Shown here one piece after another: positions 6,899 through 14,071 of a stretch of DNA of 26,794 bases. The stretch spans positions 1 through 26,794 of the forward strand of contig CAZJIS010000024.1 of NCBI GenBank assembly GCA_964546125.1, given 5' to 3'. The stretch is from Phil1 sp964546125. GTDB lineage: Bacteria > Bacillota > Clostridia > Christensenellales > CAG-138. Each line of letters starts with the position of its first letter. Within the stretch, counting starts at the first letter, position 1. The notes below the pieces were generated by a model, which had not been told where the DNA came from, ran no database searches, and saw only the letters and a program-made list of their open reading frames with translations. Both the position numbers and the translations under genes were made by a program.

Positions 6899-8575
6899 AT
6901 GCCGAGCCTTTTGGAGCTTCCCGGGCCATGGACCTTCGCGCTCCTTGCGGCCGCCGCGCTCGCGCTGGTTGCAGCGGTGGTTGTCGTTGCCGCGCGCCGC
7001 GCAAGAAAGCGGGACGATGCGCGCATCCGCGCGGCCTACGGGCGCATGCGGGCGCCCGCGCGGGAAGACCTTTCTTACCTTAAAGCCTATCATGAAGCCT
7101 TTGCCCGGGCGCACCCCAACCCGCGGCGCATCGATGCAACCACGTGGAACGACCTCGAGATGGATGAGGTGTTCCAAAGGCTCAACGATTGCGCCTCATC
7201 CGTGGGCGAAGAATACCTCTACCACGCGCTGCATGAGCTTGCGGAAGACGGCGCGCAGACCGAAAGCACGGCGCGCCTCATCCGCTATGCACACGAGCGC
7301 CCCGAAGAACGGCTCTTTCTCATAAAGAGCTTGCGCACGATCGGCAAGCGCAGGAACAACGGCCTGTTTGCTTATCTTTTTGAGGCAAAAACCAAAAAAC
7401 TGCCGCACGCTTGGATATTCCCGGCGCTTGCGGCGCTGCCGCTTCTGGGCCTCGCGCTCGCGGTTTTTTACCCGAGCGCCGGCGCCGCGCTGACGATCAT
7501 CGCTTGCCTTTCGAACATTTTAATCTATTACCGCCACCGCGTCGCGCTTGAAACAGAACTTGAGAGCATGCGCTATTTCAGCGCGCTCCTTTACGGCGCC
7601 AAGGCCATCGACCGCCGTTTGGGGGAAGCGCTTTTTGAGCTGGGCGTCGATTTGAAGCCCGCGCTCAAGCCCTTCGCGCGCATGCGCGGCCTCTTGCCGG
7701 GCAATGTGCAGCGCGGCCTGGCGGAGCTTGAGTCGCTTATGCTGATCGTGAAATCGATCTTTCTTGTGGATCTCATCCTCTACAACCGCACGGTGGGGCG
7801 CATGGCGCGCCACGCAGAGGCGCTCCATGCCCTGTGGCAGGCGGTCGGCCGCCTCGACGCGGCCGTGAGCGTCGCCTCGTTTCGCAAAAGCCTGGCTGCG
7901 TATTGCGAGCCAACCTTCGAGCCGGGCGGCGGCATCGCCTTTGCCGGCATGTTCCATCCGCTTCTTGAAAACCCGGTGGCAAATTCCGCTAAGTTATGGA
8001 ACGATTGCATCGTTACCGGTTCCAACGCTTCGGGCAAATCGACGTTCATCAAAGCGGTGGCGGTCAACTGCATCCTCGCGCAAACCGTCGCCACATGCTG
8101 TGCCGAGCGCTTCTCGCTCGATCGTTTTTATGTCGCATCCTCCATGGCCCTTCGCGACAACACGCTTGCGGGCGAAAGCTATTTTGTGGCGGAGGTCAAA
8201 TCGCTAAAGCGCCTCCTTGCCTGCTGCAAAGCGCAGCGCACGGCCGTTTTTATCGATGAGATCCTGCGCGGTACGAATACGCCCGAGCGCATTGCGGCAT
8301 CTGTTGCAGTGCTTCGCGTTTTGCATGAAAGCAAAAGCCTTTGCCTCGTGGCCTCGCACGACATCGAGCTGACCGATTTGCTCGCGGGCCTTTATGACAG
8401 CCGCCATTTCAGCGAAACCTTCGCGGGCGACGCGATTTCGTTCGACTATTTATTAAAAGACGGTCCCTCGCGCAGCACCAACGCCATCCGCCTGCTCGAG
8501 CACATGGGCTTTGAAAAAAGCATCGTCGAGGAGGCCACGGCTTTTTTGCAGCGCGAGAAACCCCAGGCCCCATAA
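6899..8575 (+). CDS. Membrane-anchored MutS-type ATPase
   Basis: 558 residues. The C-terminal third is a MutS domain V ATPase, with Walker A GSNASGKST at about residue 374, then ALRDNTLAGESYFVAEVKSL-type sequence, Walker B VFIDEILRGT at about 450, and an SHD switch (LVASHDIELTDLL). The mismatch-binding N-terminal domains of MutS are absent. Instead there is a hydrophobic segment at about residues 10-31 followed by a basic stretch, and a hydrophobic pair at about 168-208, so the protein is probably anchored in the membrane with the ATPase in the cytosol. Such proteins are annotated as MutS-related in Clostridia, but their function is not known and mismatch repair is unlikely. No clear ribosome site; translation is probably coupled to the YhaM gene 6 bases upstream. 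Confidence 0.82.
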   Translation: MPSLLELPGPWTFALLAAAALALVAAVVVVAARRARKRDDARIRAAYGRMRAPAREDLSYLKAYHEAFARAHPNPRRIDATTWNDLEMDEVFQRLNDCASSVGEEYLYHALHELAEDGAQTESTARLIRYAHERPEERLFLIKSLRTIGKRRNNGLFAYLFEAKTKKLPHAWIFPALAALPLLGLALAVFYPSAGAALTIIACLSNILIYYRHRVALETELESMRYFSALLYGAKAIDRRLGEALFELGVDLKPALKPFARMRGLLPGNVQRGLAELESLMLIVKSIFLVDLILYNRTVGRMARHAEALHALWQAVGRLDAAVSVASFRKSLAAYCEPTFEPGGGIAFAGMFHPLLENPVANSAKLWNDCIVTGSNASGKSTFIKAVAVNCILAQTVATCCAERFSLDRFYVASSMALRDNTLAGESYFVAEVKSLKRLLACCKAQRTAVFIDEILRGTNTPERIAASVAVLRVLHESKSLCLVASHDIELTDLLAGLYDSRHFSETFAGDAISFDYLLKDGPSRSTNAIRLLEHMGFEKSIVEEATAFLQREKPQAP

Positions 8576-8580
8576 ATAAC

Positions 8581-8600
8581 GGCCCTTTCAGGCAAGGGCC
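8581..8600. terminator. Bidirectional hairpin between converging genes
   Basis: GGCCCTT/AAGGGCC forms a 7-bp stem with a 6-base loop between the MutS-type gene and the convergent acyltransferase gene. The flanks are only moderately T-rich in either direction. Confidence 0.55.
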
Positions 8601-8609
8601 GCATGTTGT

Positions 8610-9755
8610 TTATTGAGTTGCCGATTGCCCCCGTTGCCTGAGCGCGCGGTAGAGAAGCAAAAACTTCAGCGCGTTGGAACCTGTTATGTTAATCTCGCAA
8701 TAACCCTCGGGCGTCGTAAACACGAGATCGCGGCGGCCGTGCATGGCCATGTCGGAAATATCCGCAAGGGGGATGACCGTCCCCGCGCAGCAAAGTTCGC
8801 GCTCATCCATCCAAAGCGGGCCGTTGGCCACGGGCCGTTCTTCGTGTCTGGAAACGGCCGTGAGGCTTGCCTCATTTGAAGTGAAGCGCACGCCTCCCGC
8901 GGCGGCGAGTTTTTGAAGCTTTGCGTCCTGCCACGCGGCAAGCTCCTGAACGGTCGTGCAGGCAAGCCCCTCGAGCATGCCGTAAACGTTATAGCGGAAC
9001 GACAGGCCGCAGGAAGCGCAGCAAACCTCATCGCCGCGGGAGCGCATCGTGTCGATTGCGCCGCATTGGGGGCAAAGGAACAGCAGGTGCTCCATCTTTT
9101 CGGCGAGGTTTTTGCCGCGGTAGGGCACGGGGTCCGCGAGCTGGCGCGCATAGGCGTCCTCATGCAGGTCGCGCACGATGGCGGCGTTGATTTGATCAAC
9201 GCTCATTTGGGCGACCTGTTCTTTGGTGTAAACATTGACCGGCGCGCCGTAGAGGCGGCCGCGGCGCGTGTTCTTCTCGCTCCAGTTGGGGCTTGTGAAA
9301 TAGCCGCCCTCGATGCGGTAGGTCACGAGGCCGCAGCGTGCGCTTTTCACCATTTTGCCGGTGGAGGGGAGGATCGGGTTCGTCACCCCATCCCACGAGC
9401 GGTTGCCCTCGGCGAACACGCACACATTGTGGCCGGCGCGCACGCGGCGCAGCACCTCCATCACCGTTGAAGAGGCGGTCGTGCCCTTGTAGCGCGCGAT
9501 GGGGTCGAAGCCATAGCGCAAAAACTTTGCCGCGCGCTTCCAGCGAAGGATGTGTTCGCTCGCGACAAAATACATCTGCCGCGGGAAGCTCAGCCCCACG
9601 AGCAGCATGTCATAATCTGTCGTGTGGTTGGAGAGCACGATGTACGTTTGCGGCAGGTTTTTTGCCACCTTGAAACGGTAGTTGAACTTGAGCCGCAGAA
9701 ACACCGCCACGAAGGGATAAAAGAACTTATAAAAGAAAAGATGACGCTTCTTCAT
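8610..9755 (-). CDS. PlsC-type 1-acylglycerol-3-phosphate acyltransferase with C-terminal zinc ribbon
   Basis: 381 residues from the ATG at 9755. The N-terminal half is a PlsC/LPLAT acyltransferase: catalytic HX4D box NHTTDYD (His44, Asp49) and the phosphate-binding EGNR box (116-119). It would transfer an acyl chain to a lysophospholipid at the cytosolic membrane face. The second half is unusual: CPQCG (228-232) and CCASCG (245-250) form a zinc ribbon, followed by about 130 residues that do not match a domain I recognise, rich in beta-type sequence. Most PlsC enzymes end at about 240 residues. The ATG at 9755 has an AGGCGG-like site upstream; a GTG at 9764 is the alternative. It has its own promoter and divergent efflux genes upstream. 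Confidence 0.85.
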   Translation of the reverse strand: MKKRHLFFYKFFYPFVAVFLRLKFNYRFKVAKNLPQTYIVLSNHTTDYDMLLVGLSFPRQMYFVASEHILRWKRAAKFLRYGFDPIARYKGTTASSTVMEVLRRVRAGHNVCVFAEGNRSWDGVTNPILPSTGKMVKSARCGLVTYRIEGGYFTSPNWSEKNTRRGRLYGAPVNVYTKEQVAQMSVDQINAAIVRDLHEDAYARQLADPVPYRGKNLAEKMEHLLFLCPQCGAIDTMRSRGDEVCCASCGLSFRYNVYGMLEGLACTTVQELAAWQDAKLQKLAAAGGVRFTSNEASLTAVSRHEERPVANGPLWMDERELCCAGTVIPLADISDMAMHGRRDLVFTTPEGYCEINITGSNALKFLLLYRALRQRGQSATQ

Positions 9756-9798
9756 TTTGTGCACCGCCTAAAATCGCCGGGATTCGATCTTTTCCATC

Positions 9799-9827
9799 AT
9801 ATTATTACAACGCGCGGCACGCGTCAA
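9799..9827 (-). promoter_or_regulatory. Promoter of the acyltransferase gene
   Basis: On the minus strand a -35 TTGACG (9827-9822) and a -10 TAATAT (9804-9799) are separated by exactly 17 bases, about 45 bases before the acyltransferase ATG. Confidence 0.7.
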
Positions 9828-9910
9828 GCGCAGCTCCGGGGCGCAACCGCCGCAAGGCCCGCAAAATACGGCAAGGCTGTGTCATGTTGGCGACAAATCC
9901 GCTTTGCGCC

Positions 9911-9938
9911 TTGACTTCGCCCGCAGAGGGCATATAAT
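9911..9938 (+). promoter_or_regulatory. Promoter of the MacAB-like efflux operon
   Basis: TTGACT (9911-9916) and TATAAT (9933-9938) with a 16-base spacer lie 53 bases before the adaptor ATG. The promoter faces away from the acyltransferase promoter at 9799-9827. Confidence 0.75.
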
Positions 9939-9990
9939 TCCTGGTACTGCGGAAAATAACAGCGGCAGATCTCGCCGGAAGGATTGGAAC

Positions 9991-11502
9991 ATGGAAGCGA
10001 AGAGAAAGAAAAGAAGGTGGCCTTGGGTCGTGTTTGCGCTCGCGCTCATCGCCATCGTCGCCCTCGTGTGGCTCGTGCGTCAAGCGCGCCTTGCGGCAGG
10101 CGGCGTGACCTATGAATCCTACACGGTTAAATACGGCAGCGTCGCCTCCACCATCACCGGCAGCGGCAGGCTTGCCGCGGCGGATACGCAAACGCTTCTC
10201 GTGCCGGACGGCGTGAAAATCGCCGACGTCGCCGTAAAAGTGGGTGACACGGTTTATGCGGGCGACGTTCTTGCGAGGTTCGAGGCGGATTCCCTCACCG
10301 AGCGCGCGGCGGCGCTTTCTTCCCAGCTTGCGGCGCTCGATGCGGAGCTTGCGCGCATGGGCGCCGTTCAAACCCAGAAAACCGTTTATTCTCCGCTTTC
10401 GGGCAGGCTCAAGGCTTTGTTCGTCGCGCAGGGGGACGATGTGCTCGCCGCCATCGCAAAGGACGGCGCGCTTGCGCTGGTTTCGACCGATGGGCTGATG
10501 CAGCTCCCGCTCGAAGCTTCCGCCCTGCTCAAGGTGGGGGAGGAGGTCACCGTGCGCTGGGCGGGGGGCGAGGCGAAGGGGCGGGTCGTTTCCGCGGCGG
10601 GCGAGGGAGCGCTTGTGACTCTTGACGACGCGAAAGCGCCCTTTGGCGAGGCCGCCGAAGTTTACGTTGGGGGCGCGCTCGCGGGCAAGGGAACGCTTTC
10701 TATCCACGCGCCGGTTTCGGTGCTCGCTTCGGGCGGCGCGATCGATAAGATTCACGCGAAGCTCAACGACAAGCTCACGCCTGCCACAAAGCTCTTCACG
10801 CTGGAAGACGGTCCCTTCACGAGCGCCTACCAGCTCAAATACGCGCAGCGCACGAACATGGCCGGGCAGCTCGAGCGCGTGCTCGATTATGTGCGCGATC
10901 CGCGCATTCTGGCGCCTGCCGACGGCATCGTCGGCACCCTCGCGCTCGTCGAGGACACGGCGACGGGCTCCGCCATGGCGTCCGATTCCGGGCAAAGCAC
11001 GGCCGCCATGCTCTTTACGGGCAGCGCCGTGAAAATGACGCTCGCAGTCGATGAGATCGACATCCCCTCGGTGAAGCTTTCGCAAACGGTCACAGTCGCG
11101 CTCGACGCATTTGCGGGTGAAACGTTTGCAGCGCAGGTCACGCGCATTTCCGCCATCGGCGAAACGGCGCGCAGCGTCGCCTCCTTTGCGGTGGAAGTGA
11201 CGCTCGTTGCCGATGCACGGCTGATGCTCGGCATGAACGGCAGCGCGACGATCCTCGTCGACCGCATTGACGATGCGCTCCTCATCCCCGTGGCCGCCAT
11301 CGGCGAGGATGCCGGAGGGGCCTATGTGCTCGTTGGCGACGCGCTCGTGAAGACCTATATCAAAACCGGCCTTTCGGATGGGGAAAACGCCGTGGTCACA
11401 GAGGGCCTTCGCGAGGGCGACGTCGTCAAATACGCGCGGGGGACGACCATGTACGACCAGCTCATGAACATGCGCGGCCCGTTTGGCCAAAGCAGGAGCT
11501 GA
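9991..11502 (+). CDS. HlyD/MacA-type efflux adaptor (membrane-fusion protein)
   Basis: 503 residues. A basic start (MEAKRKKRRW) and one membrane segment (about residues 10-28) place the rest outside the cell. The outer part has lipoyl/barrel-like segments: a half-lipoyl motif around VKVGDTVYAGDVLARFEADS, a short helical hairpin (ERAAALSSQLAALDAELARM), then further segments starting YSPLSGRLKALFV, SIHAPVSVL and LAPADGIVGTLALVE, and a barrel and membrane-proximal domain ending with GLSDGENAVVTEGLREGD. The number of lipoyl-like units is higher than the two halves of E. coli MacA. GGAAGGA precedes the ATG with a 7-base spacer. It is the first gene of a three-gene operon with a MacB-like ATPase and permease, and would couple the permease to export or wall-crossing. 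Confidence 0.85.
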   Translation: MEAKRKKRRWPWVVFALALIAIVALVWLVRQARLAAGGVTYESYTVKYGSVASTITGSGRLAAADTQTLLVPDGVKIADVAVKVGDTVYAGDVLARFEADSLTERAAALSSQLAALDAELARMGAVQTQKTVYSPLSGRLKALFVAQGDDVLAAIAKDGALALVSTDGLMQLPLEASALLKVGEEVTVRWAGGEAKGRVVSAAGEGALVTLDDAKAPFGEAAEVYVGGALAGKGTLSIHAPVSVLASGGAIDKIHAKLNDKLTPATKLFTLEDGPFTSAYQLKYAQRTNMAGQLERVLDYVRDPRILAPADGIVGTLALVEDTATGSAMASDSGQSTAAMLFTGSAVKMTLAVDEIDIPSVKLSQTVTVALDAFAGETFAAQVTRISAIGETARSVASFAVEVTLVADARLMLGMNGSATILVDRIDDALLIPVAAIGEDAGGAYVLVGDALVKTYIKTGLSDGENAVVTEGLREGDVVKYARGTTMYDQLMNMRGPFGQSRS

Positions 11503-11505
11503 GCG

Positions 11506-12195
11506 ATGGCAGGCGGCGCAATTCCGGTGATTTCCATGCGCGAGATCACGAAAATTTACCATGTGGGCGGCGAAGAGGTGCGTGCGCTCGACCATGCCAC
11601 GATGCATGTGCGCGAGGGCGAATTCGTGAGCGTGGTCGGCCCTTCGGGCAGCGGCAAATCGACGCTGATGAACATCATAGGCTGCCTCGATGTGGCCGAC
11701 AGCGGCGCCTATGTGCTCGACGGGCAAAACATTCTGCAATATTCCGAACGGCAGCTCGCGCGTATACGCAACCATAAGATCGGCTTCGTATTCCAGAATT
11801 TCAACCTGCTTTCGAAGATGACCGCGCAGGAAAACGTGGAACTGCCGCTGATCTACCAGGGCCTTTCCGCTTCGGAGCGCAAAGCGCGCGCGCGGCTTGC
11901 GCTCGAGCGCGTGGGCCTTTCCGACCGGAGCCTCCACAAGCCGCAGGAACTTTCCGGCGGGCAGCAGCAGCGCGTGGCAGTCGCCCGGGCGCTTGCCACA
12001 AACCCGGCGATCCTTCTTGCCGATGAACCCACCGGCAACCTCGACTCGAAAACGGGCGCGGATATCATGCGCCTGTTCGCCGAACTGCACAGGGCGGGGA
12101 ACACGATCGTTCTCATCACGCACGACGAGCGCATCGCCCAACAAGCACAGCGCAGCGTGCGCATTATGGATGGGCGCGTCGAGGAGGCGTTATGA
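11506..12195 (+). CDS. MacB/LolD-type ABC transporter ATPase
   Basis: 229 residues with a complete ABC ATPase: Walker A GPSGSGKST (45-53), Q-loop FVFQNFNLL, signature LSGGQQQRVAVARAL (149-163), Walker B ILLADEPTGNLD (169-180) and switch His206 (LITHD). The sequence type is the MacB/LolD/FtsE-like group that powers FtsX-fold permeases without moving substrate through a classic channel. The ATG lies 3 bases after the adaptor stop. Its own stop overlaps the permease start in an ATGA junction (12192-12195), so the two proteins are translationally coupled and should be made in equal amounts. Confidence 0.93.
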   Translation: MAGGAIPVISMREITKIYHVGGEEVRALDHATMHVREGEFVSVVGPSGSGKSTLMNIIGCLDVADSGAYVLDGQNILQYSERQLARIRNHKIGFVFQNFNLLSKMTAQENVELPLIYQGLSASERKARARLALERVGLSDRSLHKPQELSGGQQQRVAVARALATNPAILLADEPTGNLDSKTGADIMRLFAELHRAGNTIVLITHDERIAQQAQRSVRIMDGRVEEAL

Positions 12196-13370
12196 TGGTT
12201 GTGCAATCCCTCAAAATGGCGCTCGGCGCGATTTTCTCAAGCAAGATGCGCTCGTTTTTAACAATGCTCGGCATTATCATCGGCGTGACGGCGCTCGTGG
12301 TGATGGTCTCCCTCGTCAACGGCGCGACGGGGGCCGTCACAAGCCAGATCACGTCGCTTGGCAGCGACATGGTCGTTGTGAACGTCATGGACGACAAGGG
12401 CAACCCCCTGCGCCTTTTTGACCTCGCCGACATCCGCGCGCTCGAGGCAATCGGCGATGCCGCGCCCGCGGGCACGATGAACGCCACCGCCAAATTCGGC
12501 TACCGCGAGGCTTCGGTTTCCGTCACCGGCACGACCGCCGCCTATTATAACATCCGCGGGTTGAAGCTTGCCCAGGGGCGCTTCCTCAAAACGACCGATG
12601 TGGACAACAGTTCCTATGTGGTCGTCCTTTCGGACGATGCGGCGACCAAGCTCTTTGGCCGTGCGGATGTTGTGGGAGAGCGCATCAGCCTCGACGGGCG
12701 CTCCTTTTTGGTGGTGGGCGTGCTCGAGGAGGAAAGTTCCATGATGGCGGGCATGATGAGCGGCGTTGCGGTCTATGTGCCCTTCACGGTGGAGGCGAGC
12801 ATGTCGGGCAGCCCGTATTTGACCACGATTTACGCTTCGGCATCCGACCCCGCGGGCACGGACGCCGCCGAAGCGGCTATGAAGCAATTCATGCTCAAGC
12901 GCTTCTCGCAGGATGAGGATGCGTTCTCGCTGTTCAACATGTCCTCCATCGCGGATGCGCTCGATTCCGTTACCGGCACGCTGACGCTTCTGCTCGGCGG
13001 CATCGCCGCCATCTCGCTGCTCGTGGGCGGCGTGGGCATCATGAACATCATGCTCGTGTCGGTCACCGAGCGCACCAAAGAGATCGGCATCCGCAAGGCC
13101 ATCGGCGCGGGGCGCGGCAGCATCATGGCGCAGTTCCTCATCGAGGCGCTTCTTCTAAGCCTGTTTGGCTGCGCGCTGGGGCTGCTGCTCTCGTGGCTGC
13201 TTCTCGAAATCGTCACCCTCATCGCGGGCAGCATCTCGTTCACAATGTCGCTTTCAACGGTGGCGCTCGCGGTGAGCTTCTCCTCGGGCATCGGCCTTAT
13301 CTTCGGGCTCTACCCCGCCAACAAAGCCGCGCGCAAGCACCCGATCGAAGCGCTGCGCTACGACGGTTAA
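12192..13370 (+). CDS. MacB-type (FtsX-fold) ABC permease
   Basis: 392 residues with the MacB layout. There is one membrane segment near the N-terminus (about residues 23-43, SKMRSFLTMLGIIIGVTALV), a large external MacB periplasmic-core-like domain (about 45-260), and three C-terminal membrane segments (about 265-290, 315-345, 355-380). The FtsX hallmark GGVGIMNIMLVSVTERTKEI, then GIRKAIGAGRGSI, precedes the second-last segments. With the adaptor and ATPase upstream it makes a tripartite exporter that acts by mechanotransmission, typically on antimicrobial peptides, macrolides or lipids; the substrate is unknown. It starts inside the stop codon of the ATPase gene (ATGA overlap). Confidence 0.92.
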   Translation: MMVVQSLKMALGAIFSSKMRSFLTMLGIIIGVTALVVMVSLVNGATGAVTSQITSLGSDMVVVNVMDDKGNPLRLFDLADIRALEAIGDAAPAGTMNATAKFGYREASVSVTGTTAAYYNIRGLKLAQGRFLKTTDVDNSSYVVVLSDDAATKLFGRADVVGERISLDGRSFLVVGVLEEESSMMAGMMSGVAVYVPFTVEASMSGSPYLTTIYASASDPAGTDAAEAAMKQFMLKRFSQDEDAFSLFNMSSIADALDSVTGTLTLLLGGIAAISLLVGGVGIMNIMLVSVTERTKEIGIRKAIGAGRGSIMAQFLIEALLLSLFGCALGLLLSWLLLEIVTLIAGSISFTMSLSTVALAVSFSSGIGLIFGLYPANKAARKHPIEALRYDG

Positions 13371-13390
13371 AGGTGTTTTAACGCATAGGA

Positions 13391-13417
13391 TTGGCACTCT
13401 GCGTATCAGAGTGCTAA
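13391..13417 (+). promoter_or_regulatory. CIRCE operator (HrcA-binding inverted repeat)
   Basis: TTGGCACTC, a 9-base spacer and GAGTGCTAA match the CIRCE consensus (TTAGCACTC-N9-GAGTGCTAA) at 17 of 18 arm positions. HrcA binds this element to repress chaperone genes, and the next gene encodes Hsp20. The spacer adds two further pairs (TG/CA), making a 9-bp RNA stem followed by AATTTTT, so the same bases could also terminate the upstream efflux operon. It lies about 130 bases before the hsp20 start and about 47 bases upstream of the visible -10. Confidence 0.88.
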
Positions 13418-13463
13418 TTTTTCATTTGCGCAACAATCCCGTGCTTTTTTTGCAACATTGTTT

Positions 13464-13472
13464 TGCTATGAT
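13464..13472 (+). promoter_or_regulatory. Probable hsp20 promoter (extended -10)
   Basis: TGCTATGAT is an extended -10, preceded by a T-rich run rather than a clear -35. Transcription from about 13479 gives a leader of about 69 bases. It lies downstream of CIRCE, so repression by HrcA from this promoter would have to act from the upstream side. A TAGGAT at 13386-13391 just before CIRCE is a weaker alternative -10. Confidence 0.45.
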
Positions 13473-13547
13473 AATGCCTGTAAACAGGGGGGAATGAAAA
13501 AGCCCCGATACGGCCATTTTAATCATCAGTAAGAGGAGGTTAGGGAT

Positions 13548-13982
13548 ATGTTTGAACTTTCACCGTTTGTGCAAAGGCGCAGCATTTGGTCTTACGACCC
13601 GTTCCGCGAGATGGAGAACATCAGCAAGGACTTTTTCGGGCGGGGCGAGAACGTGCGTTTTCGCGCGGACATCAAGGATGTCGGCAATGCCTATGAGCTC
13701 GAGGCCGAGCTCCCCGGTTTTGCGAAGGAAAACATAAGCATCGACGTCGAGGGAGATTACCTCACCGTGAGCGCCGAGCGCAGCGAAGCAAAGGAAGAGA
13801 AGGACGACAAGGGCGGCTACATCCGCCGCGAGCGCTATTGCGGTTCCTTTAGCCGCAGCTTCGACATCAGCGGCGTGGATGCCGAGAACATCACCGCAGC
13901 CTATAAGGACGGCGTGCTCAAGCTCACCATGCCAAAGAAGGAAGCAAAGCTTCCCGCATCAAGAAAGCTCGAAATCGAATAA
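13548..13982 (+). CDS. hsp20: Hsp20 / alpha-crystallin small heat-shock chaperone
   Basis: 144 residues, typical for the family. A short N-terminal arm (with YDPFREMENISKDFF) is followed by the alpha-crystallin domain (about residues 36-133), including YELEAELPGFAKENISIDVE, the GGYIRRERYCGSFSRSFDI stretch and the AxxxxGVLxL signature as AAYKDGVLKLTMPK. The tail ends in SRKLEIE, close to the I/V-x-I/V assembly motif. Small Hsps hold unfolding proteins for refolding by DnaK/GroEL. AGAGGAGGT (13532-13540) precedes the ATG at 7 bases. The upstream CIRCE element implies HrcA control together with the class I chaperones. Confidence 0.95.
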   Translation: MFELSPFVQRRSIWSYDPFREMENISKDFFGRGENVRFRADIKDVGNAYELEAELPGFAKENISIDVEGDYLTVSAERSEAKEEKDDKGGYIRRERYCGSFSRSFDISGVDAENITAAYKDGVLKLTMPKKEAKLPASRKLEIE

Positions 13983-13990
13983 AGAACCAA

Positions 13991-14029
13991 TTGAACGGGG
14001 GGGGCGGCTACAGGACCGCCCCCGCTCAA
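13991..14029 (+). terminator. Terminator-like hairpin after hsp20
   Basis: GGGGGCGG/CCGCCCCC with an 8-base loop is extended outward by TTGA/TCAA. The hairpin is very stable but lacks a T-run. A smaller GGGG/CCCC hairpin (14046-14060) follows before the convergent ABC permease stop. The 14030-14071 stretch holds nothing else. Confidence 0.55.
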
Positions 14030-14071
14030 TATTCCGGGAAGGTTCGGGGTCCGCAGCCCCTTTGTTATGAG

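Noticed and set aside
9805..12144. A 779-residue open frame on the minus strand across the efflux adaptor and ATPase genes
   Set aside because: It is antisense to two clear genes with known domains; its translation is rich in Arg, His and Gly with no motif, as expected from a GC-rich shadow frame.
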